Assembly (NCBI GenBank): GCA_031002005.1
Contig: CM061921.1
Location: 125,394,597 to 125,458,596 of the forward strand
Source: Vandiemenella viatica
Taxonomy: Eukaryota > Arthropoda > Insecta > Orthoptera > Morabidae
Length of the DNA stretch: 64,000 nucleotides
Direction: 5' to 3'
The translations under genes and the position numbers were made by a program. The first letter of the stretch is position 1. Every line of letters begins with the position of its first letter. The notes under the pieces are model-generated. The model saw only the letters and a program-made list of their open reading frames with translations. It ran no database searches and was not told where the DNA came from. Below are positions 58,685 through 64,000 of this stretch, one piece after another.

Positions 58685-59131
58685 TAATGTGTGTAAACCT
58701 CACTCGCGAGCAATAGAATGATTAGTTTGTGAAATATCCAATAGGACAATGAAAGAATTGCATTAATATAAGGAAATATAAGTGAAGGAAATTGCTTGTA
58801 GGAAGTAGTGTGAAGCTTTATGAAGTGATAGTAGAATAAAGTAATATTGTAAGTTCGAATAATTGAGTACAGTGTTGCGAGTCAATTATTATTATTGTCC
58901 GATTGCCTTATCCCGGCTCCACTTCTTTGTGCACAATTCTATGGAATTCAGGCAAGATGGAACCAAGAGGAAGCACAAGGCCAGGTACACTTATAAGTGG
59001 CGAACGTGGTAAGCAGATGTGCCGGGAAAACTTATGTCAGATAAACAAAAATTGATGCATGTGGCTATGTTGGCACATGCTTCTGTGGCTAATAATTTTA
59101 TGTATGCTGGTTGTTGTGTGAGTTGGTAATC
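58685..59131. other. No recognised feature
   Basis: AT-rich sequence, nothing seen. Confidence 0.5.
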
Positions 59132-60333
59132 TAAAGGCTGCTCTACACAGTCACCCATGATGGGCGACTATAGGCATGCACGATTGTGTAGAGGGCATGA
59201 TCGTCTGTGAGTGGCCATAATCATGAATAATTGTAAACAATCGGTTAATTTACGGTACATCAAAGGAATGCGTGCCGATGATCGTGTGCATGTCCACACA
59301 ATCGCCCATCATTCAGTCGCATGGCAGTGGTACAAAATATGACTTTTTTCGCAACCAATCAAGATATATTTTGCATTAGATATTCAATGTCGCTTGATGA
59401 CATGCGATCGAAGTTGTCAAATGCTAATGGTGGTTCTGCTAGAAGTTCAGCTAGTTGTTTATTCATGGTTTGTCTGAAAAAAAAGAGAAAAAAAAGTGTT
59501 TGGATGGAGAAGTGAAAACGAAGTCGCAGGCAAGAGCTGCCTAATACCTGTCACAATAATAAGAGGCTCTGTACCTTGTTCAGTTGCGGTGAATAGTCAA
59601 CATCTACCATCTTCTCTTCCTCTATCTGTTTTACATAACTTTTTTTGTTTTTGATGCTCATTCTGATAATGGTTTTACATGTACTAAACAAATAGTTAGC
59701 AGCAGCCTGATATTTTTCTTTGGGCATGGTTTCTTTTTGGAACTTATTTGACATTTTCCAGTTATTTCTGGAAGATTATGGTCATCTCTTCTTTTTTAAG
59801 TACGTTGTAGAAATTATCGGATTAATGAAAGATTCGTAAGCCTTTCTTTGTACTTATCATAACTTTAAATCACTAAATTAATTATTTTACAATGTACCGC
59901 CAACACCAGCCGAAACTACACAGATGACATTTACATCGGACTTCCTTCTGAGGTTGCACGGTTTGTAAATGGAATTTTGTGATGACTGAGTTCAATTTCA
60001 CGACTCAGCCATCAACCAACACAAGAAACAAAAACCTAACTAAAAAAAAGAATCTATAAAATTATAAAGCGTAACATAAAGTAACTTATTAATCCGTGAT
60101 CACCACAAGCCGCTATCACTTTGACATTCATTTTCAACAGGCAACAGTCAGTAAACGAAAATTCACAGACAGCAACTCATGATCGCGACGATGATTGCCA
60201 CTTTTTTAATCCTCCATCATGGGCGATTGTGAAGAGGAGCCATCACGATTGTGTAGACAGCAATCCATGATTGCGACGATGATGGCAACGTTTTTAATCA
60301 TCCATCATGGGCAATTGTGTAGAGGAGCCTTGA
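59132..60333 (-). mobile_element. PIF/Harbinger-like element, internally deleted
   Basis: The ends AGGCTGCTCTACACAGTCAC (from 59135) and, in reverse from 60330, AGGCTCCTCTACACAATTGC pair over about 30 bases. The flanks TAA and TGA are close to the 3-bp TWA duplication of this superfamily. Near the right end a 70-base segment is duplicated in tandem (60171-60241 and 60259-60330), giving two copies of the TIR-like sequence. Confidence 0.75.
59330..59754 (-). pseudogene. PIF/Harbinger transposase N-terminal exons
   Basis: The upstream exon is 59754-59551 (MSNKFQKETMPKEKYQ, lysine-rich, 67 codons). Downstream, a pyrimidine tract and CAG near 59478 look like a 3' splice site leading to MNKQLAELLAEPP, FDNFDRMSSSDIEYLMQNIS and LVAKK. 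The F-x-R-M-x-x-x-x-F/I-x-x-L pattern followed by I-S/G-x-x-V/I-x-K-K is the start of Harbinger transposases before the DDE_4 core. The catalytic core is deleted. It is the only protein matter in the element and supports its superfamily call. Confidence 0.6.
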
Positions 60334-62048
60334 CAAGGAAGCTGCAAAATCTTTCAAAAAGTGCATGCAGTTCTGTAGTCTTTTATAGAACGTTATTCAA
60401 AATTAAAATATCCTGGACAAAACTTCTTGTATGTGATTGAGGTGACTTTTCAGCTAAGAATGGAGAAAGAAATTTTTATAAGAGAGATCATATATATAAG
60501 GATATGGTGGCAATATTTGGGGAGGGTACCTTCGCCAATAGTGCAGTTAAAAAGTAGGCATTCAAAAAAGAGTGGTAGATTGTGTACTGACAAAGTACTT
60601 AGATATAAAAAAGATTTCTGCTCATTGGATGCTGACTACTTTAACAGATGTGAGGTGGCAGGTATCTGCAGAACATCTAGCTCTCTGAAGAGTTTATTGA
60701 ACAATTTATGACTGGGGATATGACCTGGGGTTGACCTACTCCAGAATCAAAGTGACAATCATTGCAGTGGGAACATGCCAGCTCTGCCTATCCAAAGAAG
60801 GACAAAGGTGTTGTTTATGTTGGGCAAGTGATGTTGGTTTTGGATTTTTCCTGTAGATTTCCTGAGAAGGGGGTGAAAAAAAATCAAGTTGACACCCAGG
60901 GGTAAAATACCTTACCTCCCCCCTCCCCCATTCAGCCTATGCAATGGGTAATGATTAAAAGACTAAAAAGGAAAATGTTCAACACTGATAGAATAATGAT
61001 GTAGTTGTATTATTTAATTATTATACTGCTGTTACTGAGATACATCTTAACACATGCATTAATTATGGTGATAAAAGTAAAATTACTGGTGATGTAATCA
61101 CCAAGTGCTCCACTATAGATAAATCTCATACAATATGTGATCTTACAATAGTCAAAGTTACTCAGCATGTTGTATACTTCGTTATGATAAGAAACTGGTG
61201 GAATCCATGGGCGTACACATAGAAGGGCATGAGGGTGGTTGCTGCCCCCACCCCTCCCCATCTCCTCACCCTACAAGAAACATTAAAGTATAATAATCTA
61301 AACTAAGCACGGCGTAAAGTATAGTATATCCATCACCAAACTGAATAATGACTATTGCTTCAAAAGTATACTCATCTATCATGAAATCTCAGAATTACTT
61401 CGCTGTGTAGTTCTTTTCTTTCACTCGTGACTATAGACACCAGATGTCTCTGGATTCAGAAATGATCCAATAGTTTCTAGTAGCCTGTAGTTGTGACGTG
61501 CAATACATGAGACGGTTTGAAAATATTGTTGCTTGTAGTATAAAAGGCTTGTCACCAGTGTGTTATTCAGGTGCATTGAGTAATAAGTTCTTAATAACAA
61601 TTTGTTGAGAAGTTTAGTGTGCTGTAAATAAACTGCAGTTCCAGTTCACGTTTTTCTTTAGCAGCTATCAATGGAGGACTGTTAGTTAATAGTTGTTAAT
61701 AATCATTGTATTGATTATTGTGTTTTGATAAGTAATAAGTACAAGTACAAACACCTGCTGTTGTTCGATTTGTTGCCAACATCAAATGGATATAGGGAAT
61801 TTTTTTCAAAATGATGAGGGTCAATTTTGTAATAGAATCTTAAAATGCCATTATACTGAAGAGCTTTCAACTTCAGTTACCGTCAAGCACGACAACTTTT
61901 CCTGGTTTTCCCCTTAATTTTAATTTATTTCCATTTTTTTTAATGAAGATTTAAGTATAATATTCTGTTTGCTACAATTACATGACCGTCTGCACACATT
62001 TGTATTGTAAAATTTATTAAAAGTAAAAAAAAATAAACCAAAATTTGA

Positions 62049-62050
<2 letters not shown>
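60334..62050. other. Gene-poor stretch
   Basis: A plus-strand frame at 60427-60711 is not recognised. The sequence at about 61207-61260 (CATGGGCGTACACATAG, then a C-rich run) and around 60889-60930 resembles hAT-type ends. No partner is confirmed. Confidence 0.4.

Positions 62051-62094
<44 letters not shown>
62051..62094. repeat. Poly(T) tract, 44 bases
   Basis: Uninterrupted T run; possibly the reverse-strand tail of an unrecognised retroposed sequence. Confidence 0.95.
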
Positions 62095-62095
<1 letters not shown>

Positions 62096-62879
62096 TGGAC
62101 GGCAAAGCTATCTGTACTTCTCACTGACATTGGAGTATTTTTTGTACATTCTGGAAACGTGTTTGTGGAAATTAAAAAAAAATTTAAACAACATTAATGG
62201 TAGGGATTAAACCGGTTTTACAAACAGATGCACATTATAATGTACTTTTATGTTTAGTAGTAAAGTATCATACATAGATTCATCTTTTAAAGTTTATCAA
62301 AATTTGACAACCCTGACTGGTTTTTGATGGTGGGCAATGTGGATATTAATGGGTCTAACTGAATTTAATTTGGTAACTTTGTCCCTTGTTATAAGTTTTG
62401 AGTTATATACTGCAACTATAATCAAAATACTCCAAAATAGGTTTAACCATGAAGTACAAGTCACAAAAACTGCTAAAAAAATGTACAAGTTTTTGCAAGT
62501 TACTGACTGAAGTTAGAAACAAGTATAACACGTAGTTTTTTCACAAATATAACCTGTTTTGCATTCAAGTTATTAATGTAGCCATGTATCTATAATAATT
62601 TCCCCACATTAACGATTTCTATATGAATTGTTCTAAAGACAAAGATACCTTGGTTAACAAAGTTCACGTGTTTGACACTACCTGTATAAATGTCACAGTC
62701 ATAACAAACTTTTATTTCAATGTCTCAATAAAAGAAGTGAATTTTGTTTCATTATTTTCAGGGACTACTGTCCAAAAGAGAAAAAAAGGTCAAGAAGTGG
62801 AAGCGATATCCGTGACAAAAGAGACGAGGCTGGAGTGTCATGATCATCTAAATGTGACATAGGACAACTATCAAATTCT
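62095..62879. other. No recognised gene
   Basis: AT-rich sequence; probably includes the upstream part of the hAT that follows. Confidence 0.4.
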
Positions 62880-64000
62880 CCAGCACCAGTAACACTCACT
62901 TTGCCTCTATTGACTCTCATCCAAGATATGAACAAGCTTGTGCAGGCAATCCTGAAATTGAAACTAGTGATGACTACCATGAAAATGATTTGGGTCATTA
63001 TATTGGGTTTGCTTCCCAGTTATCAGTGGCAAAGAAGGAGTTGTTACAAAATCCTGTGTTCCGCCAAGGAATTATGATTTTGAAACTGATGCGAGCCATT
63101 TGCGAAGAAAATTCAATCATGCTTGGTTAGATCAGTAAGTACCATGGCTAGTATGTTCGAAGTGGCTGAAAGCTGCTCTTTGCAAGCTCTATGTGTTGTT
63201 CCCTCCTGTCGTTGGCACTTTTAAAGGGGTTTTGGAATCATTCATGACCAGGCCATTCACAAAATTCAAGAATATGCCCAAAGAGTACCGAAAATATGTA
63301 ACAACCAACTTCCACCAAACTGCAACAGCTTCTGCAAAGGCTTTTCTCGAAAATGTACCAGTGGACATTCAATTGCAAAGTTTTCCCCTAAAAACAATCT
63401 ACGAAAATGGGCAAATATTGTCACCTATTATTTCATGAATAATTTTTTGAGGCACACATGATTTGCCTCTGAGGGGAAAAGAAGATGATGATGGAGTTTT
63501 GTTTGATTTGTTGAATTTATGAATTGATTCTGGGAATGAAAAATTGAAGACTCGTCTGAATAATTGTAACTTTAATGCAGTTTACACATCGTCGATAATA
63601 CAAAGCCAATTGATATCTTTATGTGGTGGAGTTATTAGGGAGAATGTTATAAGTGATTATATATATATATACTCGGTCTCAGTTGACGATACATTAGACA
63701 TAGCTGAGAAAGAACAGTTATCTATTGGCTTGCAATTCTATGATGAAAGAATTTGTAGGTTTTGTGGAGCTAAAAGCACAAGACACATCATAAATTGCAG
63801 AAGTGGTTCACAATTTTTTGGTTAGTTACAGTCTTCAACCAGAATATTGTGTTGGTTTGGGTTTCGATGGCTGCTCGACAATGGCAGGCAAAGATGGTGG
63901 TGTACAAGCGATTTTGAGGAATAAATTAAATATTGTTGGGCATTACATTTTCACTGCTCAAGCCACAAACTCAATCTTGTGGTGAACTACACAAACACAG
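62880..64000 (+). pseudogene. hAT transposase, DUF4371/ZMYM1-like, cut by the window edge
   Basis: Frames in order: LGHYIGFASQLSVAKKELL (about 62985-63045), NYDFETDASHLRRKFNHAWLDQ then SKWLKAAL and LYVLFPP (a worn TTF-type zinc-finger region in which W-L and C positions are kept), FMTRPFTKFKNMPKEY (63193-63438), and VDDTLDIAEKEQLSIGLQFYDE (63544-63825, where the usual A-D-E-T is V-D-D-T). Then YCVGLGFDGCSTMAGKDGGVQAIL (63803-63985) and, in another frame, FHCSSHKLNLVVNYTNT reach the edge. This is the standard order for ZMYM1-like hAT proteins. Several shifts and stops. The 13.6-kb fragment belongs to the same branch. Confidence 0.8.

Noticed and set aside
61920..62105. Minus-strand frame rich in lysine
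   Set aside because: It is a translation of the 44-base poly(T) tract.

Overview
The window is nuclear DNA from an animal, almost certainly an arthropod and probably an insect with a large, repeat-rich genome. This rests on AT-rich DNA, GT-AG introns, a tRNA-derived SINE family, several LINE clades, Penelope-like elements and DNA transposons (hAT, P, piggyBac, PIF/Harbinger, mariner). The species cannot be fixed from the sequence. No bacterial-style operon, CRISPR array, rRNA or true tRNA gene is visible. I recognise one host gene: the first two coding exons of a nucleotide-sugar-transporter-like protein resembling SLC35E3, at 36.8-37.4 kb on the plus strand. Its remaining exons were not found in the window.

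Layout. 0-1.7 kb: the edge of a decayed virus-like element, with a C-terminal fragment, an exonuclease-like frame with one stop, a converging PC4-like frame with one frameshift, and a G-rich tandem repeat. 1.7-3.6 kb: a CR1-like LINE fragment and a Penelope-like element, both on the minus strand. 5-7 kb: two SINEs and a GGGGGCGTCC-ended MITE. 8.98-20.59 kb: one 11.6-kb segment bounded by perfect 16-bp inverted repeats and perfect 8-bp target duplications (hAT type). It is filled with Harbinger, LINE and hAT fragments and one copy of a CATGGAGG-ended family. 20.6-21.9 kb: a mariner-like element with TA duplications. 22.4-23.7 kb: an R1-like LINE on the minus strand. 26.4-32.7 kb: a LINE interrupted by a THAP9-type P element and by a small hAT-like insertion. 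32.75-36.06 kb: two more CATGGAGG-ended elements.

36-42 kb holds the SLC35E3-like exons, set among LINE tails and copies of a recurring GGTCCAGGCTG motif. 42.2-45.5 kb: a Penelope-like element with a 12-bp target duplication, inserted in an older repeat. 45.6-47.75 kb: an internally deleted piggyBac with a nested MITE and SINE. 48.8-52.3 kb: one minus-strand LINE broken by an unassigned TIR element, two SINEs and a 210-bp palindrome. 54.1-57.6 kb: an RTE-like LINE (minus) with a SINE, next to a CR1-like LINE (plus). 57.8-58.7 kb: a deleted mariner. 59.1-60.3 kb: a deleted PIF/Harbinger element. 62.9-64 kb: a hAT transposase that runs off the window.

Nearly all coding matter is broken transposon protein, so there is no pathway to describe. 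What the window does give is an ordered nesting of insertions, several with target duplications that can be read directly, which allows relative dating. Family names come from recalled protein and terminal-repeat patterns and were not searched against a database.
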